Positions 36,492 through 46,934 of a stretch of DNA of 64,000 nt are shown one piece after another. The stretch comes from Planctomycetia bacterium. Lineage in GTDB: Bacteria; Planctomycetota; UBA8108; UBA1146. The stretch spans positions 1 through 64,000 of the forward strand of contig JAAXJX010000005.1 in the NCBI GenBank assembly GCA_012269595.1, given 5' to 3'. Under the pieces are notes generated by a model. The model had not been told where the DNA came from, made no database searches, and saw nothing but the letters and a program-made list of their open reading frames with translations. The position numbers were made by a program, and so were the translations under genes. Numbering within the stretch: the stretch's first letter is position 1; each line of letters begins with the position of its first letter.

Positions 36492-39400
36492 TCAGGGAAG
36501 GCTGGAAAGGTCCAGTGAAGTGAACGTGCCGGAATTGATATGGGCGATTTTCAAATCGATGTAATCGATGGGGATCCCCCAGCCACTATGCACTGCCTGA
36601 CGATACTTTTGCATCTGCTCCTGATACTTTTCGATCAGTTCCACTGAGTCCTTGGCCAGAGTATCCGTTTTGAAGTCGATCAACTCAGCGCTCACCACTT
36701 GATTCCCAATCTTTCGCATGACCATGCGGTCAATGACTCCATGGAAATCACGGTCACCGATTCGGGTCAGGATCGGGATTTCCATTTCCACAACGATTTG
36801 ATCATCGCCTTCGCAGTTCAATCGCTGTCGGGTCAGATTCTCGTCGAAGATTTCTGCGAAAGACCCCTTGGTGAATGCTTCGCAGACGAGAGTCACCGCC
36901 TCTTGGTGGAGAGACTCTTCACGCGGAAATCGTGACTTGAGACTTTCCATGGCTACAGTCGGAGACAGATCGTTCCACAGGCACTGCTCCAGCAAGTAGT
37001 GAGAGAGGTTTCCGAGTTGCAATGCCTTGCGACGCGGGGCAGTCAAATGCCCCGCTCTTCCGGAAGCCCTGCTCGCCCTTTCCTTTAGGGAATTCGGTTC
37101 CGGGCGACGACTGCCGACCGGAATTCGGGCACGCTCACTACTTTCCTCATCGGAAGAATGACTTTCGGGTTTGCCGATTTCGTACAAAACATTGCCGGCA
37201 GAGAGTTCTGCACCCGGTGCCAGTTTTTGGACGAGAAGGGAGGCGTAGGAGTCCGCAGAGTATTCTCCCTTTTTGGGTGGTTTCGGCAGCAGCATGATCA
37301 GTGTGTGCTTTGCCCTGGTCATGGCGACATACAACAGACAGAGAGCTTCGGTAAGTCGTTGATCCCGACTCTGCTGATACATTTGGGGGTAGGGTTCACC
37401 GACCAGAGAGAGGTGTTTCTTGCCAACGTATCGGGACAGGTGGACCGGCTGAAAATCGTTCTCGAGTGTGAGAAGGCCAGGAATCACCTGGAACCAGCGG
37501 AAATCCAGTTCGGGAAGGATGACGGAATCGAACTCAAGACCTTTGGCCTGGTGAATCGTCATCACCTGTACAGGAGATCCCCCCGGTCGTGGAACGGACC
37601 GGTTACGCAATCCCTCAATCAGGTCTGCCAGTCGCAGACCATGAAATCCGATCGATCTCAATTGCTCCATGAACTGCTGGATACGTAAATGATCTTCCTC
37701 GGTACAGACCTTTGCCAATTCATCACAGATGGGGCTGAAGACTTCTGGTAATCCCTCTGAATAGATTCGCTCCCGGAGTTCATCGAGAACGGTTCTCCAC
37801 GGGCTGTCAGGATCTTTTTTCAGAATCCCCGGGAGTGGCGAGCGTTCCACTGCCACTCCGAGAGTACTGTCACCGGGATGTTCGATCCATTCGAGCAGGG
37901 CGATCAGTCTACCGACGGCAGGCGAATCGGTCAGGGGGTTTCCGCGTTCTTCACTGGCTTCGATGCCCTTTGCTTTCAGTGCGTTGACCAAATGGGAAAT
38001 CTGCTGATTTTTACGGACGAGGATGGCAATGGTGCCGTCGGGTGAGAGGCGCTGCAGTCTCTCCACTTCGGCAAGGGTATCCAGATAGGGGCAGATTTTA
38101 CTCGACTTGCCTTCATGCTCATTGGCAATTCGCAATGTCACATGACCCGCTTCCCGGGGACCACGCGGAGCTGCCACCCGATGTTCATCGAAGAGGGTGC
38201 TCCACTTGTCGACAGCCGCCTGATCCTCAATTTCCGGCGCTGCAGAGCCGAGATCCCCAAAGGTCTGGTTCACACACTCCAGAATCGGGGCTGATGATCT
38301 CCAGGATTCGTCAAATCGTTCTTCGGATCCGGGCAATAGTTTTTGTTCAAACAGGTCCATCACTTCAGCCCGGCCACCGCGCCAGCCATAGATGGCCTGT
38401 TTGCTGTCCCCGACGCAAAAAATCGATCTCCCACCGGCACTGTCCGCTGCCAACTCATCGATCAGGGGGTCAAGAACCGCAAACTGGATCAGGGAGGTAT
38501 CCTGAAACTCATCGAGAAGGAGGTGCCGAACTGAAGCATCCATGCGGTCATCGACGAGGCCCATCTGGCCAAGAACACGGGCCTGCAGAAGAGCCACAGG
38601 GACATCACTGTAGTTGAGGCCACCTTGTTCCTTGAGTCCGCGGCTTCTTTCGGTGTCGTACTTCTGTAAAAACTCACCGGTGGACTGATTCTGCACTCGA
38701 ATCAATGCCGAGTATTCACTGCCCAACTGTTGGAGGAAGGTCTGAATCGCTTCGAAAAGGTCGTCGTCTATTTCGACCCGGTCAAAGATACGTTCACCCT
38801 GGATTACCTTGGACAGAAGACCTTTTTCGCAGGCAGCGAGCCTCGTCAAGAGGTCTTCTCCCCAGACTTCCTGAATGGTTCGCAGACCATTCTCCCAGTG
38901 TTTGCGTTTCTTTTTGCCTGCTTTGTCTTTGGGGCACTCGAATCGGAGAACAGTTTCCCATGCACGTTCGAGGTCTGCAGGTTTGGGGCCTCCACAGTCA
39001 GCGGGCAACTCCCAGGCATGTGGGGGAAACTCGCGCCACTTTTCGTGGAAGTCAGAGACGAGCCTGTCCAGATCCGCAGCAACCTGACTGCTGAGCTTTC
39101 CCTTATTGAGGCGGTGCATCAATTGCCGGGCTTCCCGGGTTCCCTCTTCTTCCAGAATCTTCTGGATTGCTCCGGTGCGAATCTTGTTCAGGGATTCTTC
39201 ATCAAGAATTTGCCAGCCTGGAGAGAGATCGCATTCGTAGGTAAATCCTGTGGCGATCCGCGAGAAGAAGGCATCCAGAGTAGAGACCTGGCATTTGTGG
39301 AGTACAGAGAGCATCTGAGTCAGAGCGGGTTCAATCCGGTTCCTGATGGCCTCTTCCTGAGAGGTGGCTTCCAGTTCCGAAACGAGTTGAGTAAACCCTT

Positions 39401-39632
39401 CCAGTTTCAGGGCATCGGTCAACTCTGACAGTCCCTTGGGCTCGAGTGCCTTCAGCAACCTGTCGAGGATTCTTTCCATGATTTCCCCGGCAGCAGTGCG
39501 GGTGAAGGTCACTGCCAGAATGGAGTCGGCGGACTCTCCACAGAGAATCAATCCCAGATAACGGGTCGTCAGAGCGTAGGTTTTTCCGGAGCCGGCGCTG
39601 GCTCGAATCATACGGTGATAGGGAAAACTCAT
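36492..39632 (-). CDS. AddA/RecB-like UvrD-family helicase-nuclease
   Basis: IRASAGSGKTYALTTRYLGL, AVTFTRTAAGEIMERI, LLLDEFQDTSLIQ, VGDSKQAIYGWRGG, TIHQAKGLEFDSVILPEL, ALCLLYVAMTRAKHTL, IDFKTDTL. Confidence 0.85.
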   Translation of the reverse strand: MSFPYHRMIRASAGSGKTYALTTRYLGLILCGESADSILAVTFTRTAAGEIMERILDRLLKALEPKGLSELTDALKLEGFTQLVSELEATSQEEAIRNRIEPALTQMLSVLHKCQVSTLDAFFSRIATGFTYECDLSPGWQILDEESLNKIRTGAIQKILEEEGTREARQLMHRLNKGKLSSQVAADLDRLVSDFHEKWREFPPHAWELPADCGGPKPADLERAWETVLRFECPKDKAGKKKRKHWENGLRTIQEVWGEDLLTRLAACEKGLLSKVIQGERIFDRVEIDDDLFEAIQTFLQQLGSEYSALIRVQNQSTGEFLQKYDTERSRGLKEQGGLNYSDVPVALLQARVLGQMGLVDDRMDASVRHLLLDEFQDTSLIQFAVLDPLIDELAADSAGGRSIFCVGDSKQAIYGWRGGRAEVMDLFEQKLLPGSEERFDESWRSSAPILECVNQTFGDLGSAAPEIEDQAAVDKWSTLFDEHRVAAPRGPREAGHVTLRIANEHEGKSSKICPYLDTLAEVERLQRLSPDGTIAILVRKNQQISHLVNALKAKGIEASEERGNPLTDSPAVGRLIALLEWIEHPGDSTLGVAVERSPLPGILKKDPDSPWRTVLDELRERIYSEGLPEVFSPICDELAKVCTEEDHLRIQQFMEQLRSIGFHGLRLADLIEGLRNRSVPRPGGSPVQVMTIHQAKGLEFDSVILPELDFRWFQVIPGLLTLENDFQPVHLSRYVGKKHLSLVGEPYPQMYQQSRDQRLTEALCLLYVAMTRAKHTLIMLLPKPPKKGEYSADSYASLLVQKLAPGAELSAGNVLYEIGKPESHSSDEESSERARIPVGSRRPEPNSLKERASRASGRAGHLTAPRRKALQLGNLSHYLLEQCLWNDLSPTVAMESLKSRFPREESLHQEAVTLVCEAFTKGSFAEIFDENLTRQRLNCEGDDQIVVEMEIPILTRIGDRDFHGVIDRMVMRKIGNQVVSAELIDFKTDTLAKDSVELIEKYQEQMQKYRQAVHSGWGIPIDYIDLKIAHINSGTFTSLDLSSLP

Positions 39633-42463
39633 GCCTCCACCTCGTCTTCCGTGGAAGCTTCCAGCATTGCCGAAAGGCTTTTCTCAGCATCGATGACCAC
39701 GCCTGCAAGGGCACGGTCCCATGGGGGAGTCAACACTTCGAGGATTCGTTCTTGCGGAGAGAGAATCTCCGAAGCGATTTCATGGGCACGCGAGATGGCA
39801 TCATCGAAGTCGTCGTCGGTCCATGCTGCGATTTGAACTGAGCGTGCCGAAGTGGTTCCAGGAAGATTGAAAAATCCGACCTCCGGATCTGCTGGCAGCT
39901 GAACGCCCTCAAGAACCAGAGTGGACGCGAAGTGACGATACAGGGGGAGTTGCAGTTTTTTCCACTCCGTATCCCTCCCAGGGCGCCTTCCATGGTCCTT
40001 TTCTGGAGAAGGTCCCTGTTCACTGGTTTTGTAGTCGAGGATGCGCCACTCACCGGTTTTTTCATTGCGATCAATTCGATCGATTCTGCCCGAGACTCCG
40101 ATACTTCCTTCCGGAACAGTCAATCTGCAGTGTTCCGGATCGAGTGCAATCTCCGTGGCCATGATTTTCCAACCCTGAAAACGCAGTGTGGTTTGTTGGG
40201 TCGCCCAGATCTCGAGTCGCGCCCGGGCCTGCTCAACCTGGACCAGAACCGCTGCACGGGGATGCTGTGCCAGTTTTATTCGGCAGTATTGGTCGAGAAG
40301 GGACTCGACCGCTTCGAGAATGGCATCCCTGTCCTTGAGATCCCGCAGCGCTTCGGTTTTTCCGTACGTCTCCAGAACCCAATGAACCATGTTTCCGAAG
40401 GCCATTGGCGACAGTTGCAAATCACGATCGTGACACTCGGAGCAGTTGAGGGTGCGTTCCAGTTGAAAGAGGACTGGGTCCGCAATCCAGCGGGCGAATC
40501 CGGTTACCGAGATTTTTTCAGGAGTGGGAGTGTCGATCGATCGTGGTGGGCCAAGATCCGCAAACTCCTCAGCGGGTTCTGTGATTTGCTCTTTCAAAAA
40601 CACCCGCTTGCCGGGATGGAGGAAATCCCTCAGTCGTTGAACTCCCGCTTCACCGCGGAGCAGGAGACGTGAGGGGAGTTGCGGATTACCCTGCGAATCT
40701 CTGGCTGAAAGAGCAACGACAGTGTGACGTCGTCCATCGACCAGACTGCGAAGCAGGTGAGTGTCGCGGGCGACCCTTTCCTCATAGCCGGGGATCCCCA
40801 GTTCCCTTCTCAATGATTCAGGAATCAGGGGATCGGAGGTCAGAGATCCTGACAGTTTTCCTTCGCTGATACCGGTCAGTATCAAGTGGGGCGCCTCATC
40901 CATCGCCAGTTCAAGCCAGCCGAGTCCCTGAATTGAGGAGGGGTCATTTTCTTCCGGAATCAGGGAGTCCATCGTCAAGGCGCAAACGAGACTGACAAAG
41001 TTGTCTGCGGCCAGACGCAGTTCTGTTTGAGGACCACACTCACGCAACTTTTCGAGGGTTTCGATGAGCAGATCTCCCTCACCCTCGGGAATCAGTGGGA
41101 ATCCATCGGCATCTGTTCCGACGAGATTTCCGAGAACTTGCAGGTATTGGTCGATTCGAAGATGCAGAAGATCCTCGTCGCTCATGAGAGGAGACAGTTG
41201 TTCCTGCAAGTGAAGGAGTGCCGGAGGAGCGTTCGGGTCTTCTGCCTTATCCGGTTGGCGCTCCGTGCTCCAGCGATCGAGATCTTTCAGGACTTCGACC
41301 TCGGCACCTTTACGGTCTGTTCTCATGGGTAGTCGTTTCAGCACGAGTGGGTGGCGTGCGAGACCGGAAAAAGCGGAAAAGGAGCCTCCAGTAACGACCC
41401 TTCGAATCCCTTCAACCAGTCGACCCGTAGAGGTCAGTGAGTGGGGTTTTCCTGCAGCAGGATGGATTCCCATGCCATGTCTACGAAGACCCTCGGTTAA
41501 CCATGGGGTCAAATCCTCATCCAACAGACCGAGGGAGACGTCCTCCATCTTTTCGATCGAAGTCTGGTCGGAGATATGTTGAACGACGGCGAGGGTCAGG
41601 TCCGCAGGTTGGTCGGCAACGATCATGGGAATCGAATCGGGGAGTTCCAGCTGCGACCACATTTCTGGGATCGGTCGCCCCCAGTCGTCGTAGAGATTCT
41701 GGTCTTCACTTTTGGCGTCGATCCAGATCTGGCAGAGGCAATTTTTCTCGAGCCATGCTCGCGTCGTTGACGGCAACTCGAGAATTCCGATCAGGATCAC
41801 TTTTCTGTGGGCTTCACGAGGGGAAGCCTGGTTGAACCCTCCGGGGTGGACTCCCCAAGTGCGCAGCAACTCCAGGCGGGAATTTTCCAATTCCTCGACC
41901 ACGAGTAATCGTTTGGCCGCTTCGGTATCGCGGGGGGCCATGCAGTGGGCGGCAGCCCCGGGATTGGACCCCTCCTGTTTGAGTTGACGAACGGTATTTG
42001 AGAGTAGTTGACCGACTTTCAACAATCCGGTGGCATTCCCGCTGGTGGTTTCCTCAATCCCCAGTAACTCCTTCTGTGGGAGGGAGGCGGCCTGAAGGGT
42101 CATTAACCAGGAGAGTCTCTCTTCTTCGGGAGTGATCCGCGGAAGGTCCCGATCGATGAGTTGGGTCTCCAACTGACCCGGAGTCTCAATTTCAGGGGGG
42201 AGAAGACCGACTCCACGGTCATGGCTGATTTTCGTCAGTTGTCGAAGGAGGAGGCGGGCGGCCCTGCTACCCGGAAGAACCACCAGGTGGCCCCTGAGAT
42301 CGATGGGTCCGGAATCGCCAGACTCACCAGAGACCTCTGCGACCAGACGCTCGGCAGCGGCCCGCAGAAATCCCTGGGATTTTCCCAGAAAGTGACGTTC
42401 GACCCTCGACATGGGGCTTTCTCCCTCCTTCAGATTTACGCCTGAAGTGTCAGAAACTGACAA
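39629..42463 (-). CDS. AddB-like PD-(D/E)XK nuclease-family protein
   Basis: GNMVHWVLETYGK, SGRIDRIDRNEKTGEWRILDYKTSEQG nuclease motifs; 4-bp overlap with the AddA-like gene. Confidence 0.75.
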   Translation of the reverse strand: MSVSDTSGVNLKEGESPMSRVERHFLGKSQGFLRAAAERLVAEVSGESGDSGPIDLRGHLVVLPGSRAARLLLRQLTKISHDRGVGLLPPEIETPGQLETQLIDRDLPRITPEEERLSWLMTLQAASLPQKELLGIEETTSGNATGLLKVGQLLSNTVRQLKQEGSNPGAAAHCMAPRDTEAAKRLLVVEELENSRLELLRTWGVHPGGFNQASPREAHRKVILIGILELPSTTRAWLEKNCLCQIWIDAKSEDQNLYDDWGRPIPEMWSQLELPDSIPMIVADQPADLTLAVVQHISDQTSIEKMEDVSLGLLDEDLTPWLTEGLRRHGMGIHPAAGKPHSLTSTGRLVEGIRRVVTGGSFSAFSGLARHPLVLKRLPMRTDRKGAEVEVLKDLDRWSTERQPDKAEDPNAPPALLHLQEQLSPLMSDEDLLHLRIDQYLQVLGNLVGTDADGFPLIPEGEGDLLIETLEKLRECGPQTELRLAADNFVSLVCALTMDSLIPEENDPSSIQGLGWLELAMDEAPHLILTGISEGKLSGSLTSDPLIPESLRRELGIPGYEERVARDTHLLRSLVDGRRHTVVALSARDSQGNPQLPSRLLLRGEAGVQRLRDFLHPGKRVFLKEQITEPAEEFADLGPPRSIDTPTPEKISVTGFARWIADPVLFQLERTLNCSECHDRDLQLSPMAFGNMVHWVLETYGKTEALRDLKDRDAILEAVESLLDQYCRIKLAQHPRAAVLVQVEQARARLEIWATQQTTLRFQGWKIMATEIALDPEHCRLTVPEGSIGVSGRIDRIDRNEKTGEWRILDYKTSEQGPSPEKDHGRRPGRDTEWKKLQLPLYRHFASTLVLEGVQLPADPEVGFFNLPGTTSARSVQIAAWTDDDFDDAISRAHEIASEILSPQERILEVLTPPWDRALAGVVIDAEKSLSAMLEASTEDEVEA

Positions 42464-42549
42464 GGTCTGAACTTGCAGGTTGAAAAGTTCCCCGTCAAGA
42501 CGGTCCGTACTGATGGCCTCTGGGCCTTCCCAAGGGTAAATTCAACCCC

Positions 42550-44073
42550 ATGGCTTCCCACACTGACCCCTCCTATGGATTTGTGATCGACAACCGAAGT
42601 TGCATCGGTTGCCACGCCTGCACAGTGGCTTGCAAGACCGAGCACTCTGATCCGGTCGGGATCAACAAGACCTGGGTCCAATATCTGGAAAAAGGGGTCC
42701 ATCCCCGAGCAGAGCGTGCCTTCCATGTTTTGCGATGCAATCACTGTGCAGATGCTCCCTGTGTGGAAATTTGCCCCACAGCCAGCCTCTCCGTTCGCAA
42801 GGATGCCATCGTCGATTTTGATCCCGGGAGGTGCATTGGCTGCAAAGCGTGCATGCAGGCCTGTCCTTACGACGCCATCGATATCCACCCGGAGACGGGG
42901 ACCGCGACAAAATGTAATTATTGCAGTCACCGTGTCGACGCCGGTCGAGAACCGGCATGTGCTGTCGTGTGTCCCACGGGAGCGATCGTGACGGGAGATC
43001 TGGCTGATCCAGAGAGCCGTATTGCACGATTGGTGGCGGGTGAACCGACGATGGTTCGCAAGCCGGAAAAAGGAACCCGGCCCAAGATTCACTACATCGA
43101 AGGCCATGTGGAGGCACTCGATCCTCTCGCCAGTCAAAGACCACAGAGAACGCTCTGGGGTCAAAGGCAGGAGGATGGAACCGACGATGCCGAGAACCCG
43201 GTGACATACCAGCGGGGAGCTCCAACGCGGACCTACGATATCCAACAGCGTCACGCTCTCAGCTGGGGCTGGAAGGTCAGTGCGTACCTGTGGACAAAGT
43301 CGATTGCTGCGGGAGCACTGATGGTTCCCGCACTGCTTTGGCCCTTTGAAAGACGAAGCCTGATCGATGGGGCCCTCGACATCGCCTGGCCTCTGGCGTT
43401 GATTTTCATGGCTGTGACCGGAGTCTTGCTGGTCGCCGACCTGAAGAGACCGGAGAGATTCCTCTGGGTTCTTCTGCGGCCTCAATGGTCCTCCTGGCTG
43501 GTTCGTGGAGCCTATGGAATCACTCTCTACAACGGAGTCCTGGTTGCAGGGTGGTGGTTGGGTGAGAGCAGTTCGAGTGGTCTCGGCGCACTGTTGTTAC
43601 TGGCAGGGGGAGTCCTCGGTACTTTTGTCGCAGCCTACTCCGGCTGGCTCTTTGGCCAGGCGAAGGGAAGAGACATGTGGCAATCGGCCCTGTCGCCACT
43701 CCATCTGGGTCTGCAAGCTGTCGTAGCCGGAGCAGCTGCACTCTGGTTGTTGAACCCCGGTGAACTGGGAGAACTCAAGGGCCTGTTACTCTTCTCCCTG
43801 ATCCTGGAAACCCCTTTCGTTCTTCTCGATGTCCATGGACGCCATTCCACCGAAGCTGCCCGTCGTGCTGCCCACTCGATTCTGGAAGGGCGACGTGCAC
43901 CGATTTACTGGGTGGGGGTTCTGGGCCTTGGAAAATTGGTTCCATTGCTGTGGATCTCATTCCTCGATACCGGATCGGGATTGGCCGTCATCCCCGCGCT
44001 TTTGGCGTTGCTGGGAATAGCCCTTTGGGAACACCTGTGGGTGGAGGCTCCGCAACGCCTCCCCCTGGCATGA
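42550..44073 (+). CDS. Fused 4Fe-4S ferredoxin (PsrB-like) and NrfD-type membrane subunit
   Basis: CIGCHACTVACK, CNHCADAPCVEICP, CIGCKACMQACPYDAI, CNYCSHRVDAGREPACAVVCPTGA followed by a polytopic NrfD-like half. Confidence 0.85.
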   Translation: MASHTDPSYGFVIDNRSCIGCHACTVACKTEHSDPVGINKTWVQYLEKGVHPRAERAFHVLRCNHCADAPCVEICPTASLSVRKDAIVDFDPGRCIGCKACMQACPYDAIDIHPETGTATKCNYCSHRVDAGREPACAVVCPTGAIVTGDLADPESRIARLVAGEPTMVRKPEKGTRPKIHYIEGHVEALDPLASQRPQRTLWGQRQEDGTDDAENPVTYQRGAPTRTYDIQQRHALSWGWKVSAYLWTKSIAAGALMVPALLWPFERRSLIDGALDIAWPLALIFMAVTGVLLVADLKRPERFLWVLLRPQWSSWLVRGAYGITLYNGVLVAGWWLGESSSSGLGALLLLAGGVLGTFVAAYSGWLFGQAKGRDMWQSALSPLHLGLQAVVAGAAALWLLNPGELGELKGLLLFSLILETPFVLLDVHGRHSTEAARRAAHSILEGRRAPIYWVGVLGLGKLVPLLWISFLDTGSGLAVIPALLALLGIALWEHLWVEAPQRLPLA

Positions 44074-44085
44074 GGAGAGATCAGC

Positions 44086-46920
44086 ATGAGTAAGATCAGC
44101 TGGATCGAAAAGCTTGCCGGACTTGTCGGGTTGGTTCCCCGAGAAAGAAAGTGGCCCGATCCCGACCCCTATGGAGAAGGATTGTTGCGCTATCCTCCCT
44201 TCGAGAAATGGCTTGAAGTGGAAGAGCTGGACAGCAAGCGCAAGCCACGACGACTGGCGATGGTCCCGACGACCTGTTTCAACTGCGAGGCTGCCTGTGG
44301 GCTGTTGGCTGCTGTGGACAAGGACTCCCGGGAGATCCTTCGTCTCGAGGGAAATCCTCTGCACCCCGGAAGCCGCGGAAAAAACTGTGCCAAGGGACCT
44401 GCGACGCTGAATCAGGTACAGGATCCGGAGCGAATTTTGCAGCCGATGCGCAGGGTCGGTCCCCGCGGTGAGGGCAAGTTTGAACCGGTCAGTTGGGAAA
44501 CCGCTCTCAATCAGATCGCAAAGTCGATCCAGGATTGCTTCAAGGAAGATCGTCACGATGAGGTGATGTATCACGTGGGCAGGCCGGGACATGAGGGCTC
44601 AGTAGAGCGTGTCTTGCAGGCGTGGGGGATTGATGGCCATAACAGTCACACCACGGTTTGTTCTGCCAGTGCCCGCGCCGGTTACCAATTCACCTGGGGA
44701 TATGACCGTCCCGCACCGGATCACGCCAATGCCCAGCTGATTCTGCTCCTCAGTGCCCATCTCGAGTCAGGGCACTATTTCAATCCCCATGCCCAGAGAA
44801 TCATTGAGGCCAAACACAGTGGGGCTCGCATCGTGGTCCTCGATCCACGATTGTCGAACACCGCCTCGAGGGCGGACCTGTGGCTACCGACGAAACCGGG
44901 AACCGAGGGCGCAGTCATCCTTGCGGCATTGAAGATTCTCATTGAGGAGGATCGGATTGATCGCAAGTTTATCTCGGAGTGGGTCGATTGGCGCGGTTAC
45001 CTGAAAGAGCTTCATCCGGAAGACGTACCGACGGTGGATCGCTTCCTGAAGCGCTTCTCTGAACACCTTTCCGAGTGGACACCTGCAGAGGCCGAAAGTT
45101 ACGCAGGACTGGAGAGTGGCAGCATTGAAAAATTGGCTGCCGAGATTGCCCGGGCCGGATCGCGTATTGCCGCCCATTGCTGGCGCAGTGCCGCCAGCGG
45201 CAATCTGGGGGGGTGGCAGATCGCCCGTTCGCTGGCGATCCTCAATGCCTTCACAGGTTCACTGGGGGTGGAGGGGGGCACCTCTCCCGCCGGTTGGAAC
45301 AAGTTCAAGCCTGACTTCTTTTCGATGCCAGATCCCGGCAAGCGCTGGAATGAATTAATCTGGCCACGACAATTCCCGACCTCATTTTATGAAATGAGTC
45401 ATCTGCTGCCGCATCTGGTGGAAGACGGTATCGGCAAGATCGGTGTCTATTTCACTCGCGTCTTCAATCCGGTTTGGACCTATCCGGATGGCATGTCGTG
45501 GATGAGGATGCTTGAAGACGAGGAGAAAGTGGGCCTTCATGTCGCCCTGACTCCGACCTGGAATGAAACCGCTTACTACGCCGATCTGGTTCTGCCGATG
45601 GGACATTCCACCGAGAGGCACGACGTTCAGAGTCTGGAGACGCATTCTGCGCGGTGGCTCTCTTTCCGGCAGCCGATCTTCAGGGCATTGGCCCGACTGG
45701 AAGGAAAGCCCAGCGACGATACCCGTGGATTCAATCCCGGTGAGGTATGGGAGGAAGACGAATTCTGGATCGAGTTGTCGTGGCGTATCGACCCGGATGG
45801 CAGTCTCGGAATTCGCAAGCATTTTGAGTCCCCCTACAGACCGGGAGAAAAGGTCACCGTTGAAGAGCAGTATCAGCACATGTTCGAAAACAGTGTTCCC
45901 GGCCTCCCTGAAAAAGCGGCAGAGAATCAAATGACTCCCATGGAGTACATGACTCGAGTGGGGGCTCACGAGTTGCCTGGAGAAGCTTATGAGCTTCATC
46001 GGCAGGAGGTGGATCTGGCAGAAAATCAGATCCCGGAAATTGATCCCCAAACCGGGCTCGCCAGTGTGGATGGCAAAGTGATCGGTGTGGCGGTGGATGG
46101 TGCAATTCGCAAGGGCTTTCCGACACCGAGCCGCCGAATAGAGATCTACTCGGGTCTTCTTGAAGAGTGGGGTTTCTCGGAGGAGGCACTTCCCGGTGTA
46201 TCACGATCTCATGTAGGCCCGGAAAACCTGGATCCGGAAAATGGCATCTACGTTCTCGTACCCACGTTCCGCTTGCCGACGATGATTCACTCCCGCTCTG
46301 CCAACTCCAAGCATCTGATGGAGATCTCCCATGCCAATCCGGTGTGGATTCACCCGGAAGATGCAGAGCGTCACGACATCCTCGATGGTGCACTGGTGCG
46401 GGTTGAGACAGAAATTGGGCATTTCGTCAATCGTGCGCGGATTACGGATGGCATTCGCAGTGGGGTGATCGCCTGTTCCCACCATATGGGCCGCTGGCGC
46501 AAAGAGGATGGACCCGGATCACGCTGGAGCAGTGCCACGGTCAATTTTGAGGAACTGTCGGATGGCAGTACCCGAATGCGTCGACTTCAGGGTTCTGAGC
46601 CTTTCAAGAGTGAAGATCCTGACAGTGAGAGGACCTGGTGGGATGAAAGTGGCGTCCATCAAAACCTCGCCTTCCCTGTTCAGACAGACCCGGTCAGCGG
46701 CATGCATTGCTGGCATCAGAAGGTCCGATTGGTGAAGGCTGCGGACGATGACCAGTATGGTGACGTGGTCGTTCATCCGGAGAAAGCCAGGGCTGCACAC
46801 CAGAACTGGTTGAAACTGGCCCGACCTGCAGGACCCGATCGCAACGGTGGATTGAGAAGACCCCGGGAACTGCCGCGTCCATTGGGAAGAGATCCCGAGG
46901 CATACCACTTCAAGGATTGA
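44086..46920 (+). CDS. Molybdopterin-dependent oxidoreductase catalytic subunit (CISM family)
   Basis: TTCFNCEAACGLLAAV 4Fe-4S motif, GRGKNCAKG-like RGKNCAKGPATLNQVQDPERILQPM, HNSHTTVCSASARAGY. Confidence 0.85.
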   Translation: MSKISWIEKLAGLVGLVPRERKWPDPDPYGEGLLRYPPFEKWLEVEELDSKRKPRRLAMVPTTCFNCEAACGLLAAVDKDSREILRLEGNPLHPGSRGKNCAKGPATLNQVQDPERILQPMRRVGPRGEGKFEPVSWETALNQIAKSIQDCFKEDRHDEVMYHVGRPGHEGSVERVLQAWGIDGHNSHTTVCSASARAGYQFTWGYDRPAPDHANAQLILLLSAHLESGHYFNPHAQRIIEAKHSGARIVVLDPRLSNTASRADLWLPTKPGTEGAVILAALKILIEEDRIDRKFISEWVDWRGYLKELHPEDVPTVDRFLKRFSEHLSEWTPAEAESYAGLESGSIEKLAAEIARAGSRIAAHCWRSAASGNLGGWQIARSLAILNAFTGSLGVEGGTSPAGWNKFKPDFFSMPDPGKRWNELIWPRQFPTSFYEMSHLLPHLVEDGIGKIGVYFTRVFNPVWTYPDGMSWMRMLEDEEKVGLHVALTPTWNETAYYADLVLPMGHSTERHDVQSLETHSARWLSFRQPIFRALARLEGKPSDDTRGFNPGEVWEEDEFWIELSWRIDPDGSLGIRKHFESPYRPGEKVTVEEQYQHMFENSVPGLPEKAAENQMTPMEYMTRVGAHELPGEAYELHRQEVDLAENQIPEIDPQTGLASVDGKVIGVAVDGAIRKGFPTPSRRIEIYSGLLEEWGFSEEALPGVSRSHVGPENLDPENGIYVLVPTFRLPTMIHSRSANSKHLMEISHANPVWIHPEDAERHDILDGALVRVETEIGHFVNRARITDGIRSGVIACSHHMGRWRKEDGPGSRWSSATVNFEELSDGSTRMRRLQGSEPFKSEDPDSERTWWDESGVHQNLAFPVQTDPVSGMHCWHQKVRLVKAADDDQYGDVVVHPEKARAAHQNWLKLARPAGPDRNGGLRRPRELPRPLGRDPEAYHFKD

Positions 46921-46934
46921 AGAGGAGTAGGACC

